Source of the DNA: Chionoecetes opilio
Lineage: Eukaryota; Arthropoda; Malacostraca; Decapoda; Majidae
Reading direction: 5' to 3'
DNA: 64,000 nucleotides
Assembly: GCA_016584305.1 (NCBI GenBank)
Contig: JACEEZ010011040.1
Location: 180,001-244,000 of the forward strand
The notes under the pieces were generated by a model. It was not told the DNA's origin, ran no database searches, and was given only the letters and a program-made list of their open reading frames with translations. This document shows positions 63,600-64,000 of the stretch, piece by piece (the stretch's first letter is position 1; each line of letters starts with the position of its first letter). A program made the translations under genes and the position numbers.

Positions 63600-64000
63600 T
63601 AAAAATGTTAAGGTTCTGGATTTGTTCATTATGCTTTTCCTTTTGTGAGGTGGTGGTTAAGACAACAAGACAGAGTTAACTTAGGTACTAGAGCAAAATA
63701 TACATAATGAAGGCACATGGCATGAGTACATAGAGCACATAGTAGCAAAGTGCATATAGTACATAGGGTATACTTGTACACCTGTGCTACCCCTGTATAA
63801 TAATCAGGGATATGGACTGATGATCCTATAGTATACTCTTGCAATTATAAGTCTTGATAGCAATAATAATCAGGGATATGGACTGATGATCTTATAGTAT
63901 ACCCTTGCAATTATAACTCATGACAGCAGTTGTTTACGTTCTTTACGTTTATGTGTATGGCGCCTGTAGTCTACTTACACAAGGGCTTGGATGAATAATA
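63600..64000. other. Downstream region, short duplication
   Basis: A 44-bp direct repeat (AATAATCAGGGATATGGACT ... TATAGTATAC, at 63799 and 63863). No gene supported. Confidence 0.5.

Overview
The window looks like a piece of a repeat-rich arthropod nuclear genome, most likely a decapod crustacean. The genes have spliceosomal introns with GT/AG borders. Interstitial CCTAA/TTAGG runs fit arthropod telomere-type sequence. The transposon mix (tRNA-derived SINEs, an RTE-like LINE, an I/LOA-type LINE, piggyBac-, pogo/Tigger- and hAT-like elements) fits decapods. The species assignment is inference.

Layout. 186-13945 is an almost uninterrupted 20-bp satellite; every long reading frame there is a repeat artefact. 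14238-16989 (+) is an ATF4-type bZIP transcription factor gene: a short first coding exon, a 462-bp intron holding a foldback element, and a long exon ending in a clear bZIP, with one apparent 1-nt frame break in a 36-bp repeat. 19468-36258 (-) is the gene for mitochondrial ribosomal protein uS9m (MRPS9). I reconstructed nine exons with matching phases from the mitochondrial leader to the C-terminal tail; one internal segment of about 50 codons is not visible. Its introns are packed with MITEs, foldback elements, minisatellites and SINEs. About 36790-42530 (+) is a nearly full-length non-LTR retrotransposon with an intact ORF1 and a decayed ORF2 (endonuclease, reverse transcriptase, RNase H, zinc knuckle). 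42543-45170 holds a Helitron-like element, a truncated LTR-retrotransposon gag and nested foldback elements. 45170-50300 is mostly unassigned DNA with a piggyBac-like element and LTR, SINE and LINE fragments. 50326-54866 is an RTE-like LINE split by two insertions whose removal restores its reading frame; one insertion carries a Helitron-like element that carries a further transposon. 54911-56081 is a second Tigger-like element with a tRNA-Val-derived SINE inside. 57-64 kb holds microsatellites, foldback elements, several TTAA MITEs and two exons of an RPL11-like gene or pseudogene.

The main interest is structural. A 13-copy TTAA-flanked MITE family is present. One TA-inserting transposon has filled and empty sites both visible here; it has picked up a sequence resembling a LINE zinc-knuckle region and, in one copy, amplified it into a 152-bp tandem array. 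The 50-55 kb block is a datable stack of insertions. Local sequence quality is poor in places (indel-rich blocks of the satellite, 24.2-24.7 kb, the RPL11 exons), so several apparent frameshifts may be assembly errors.
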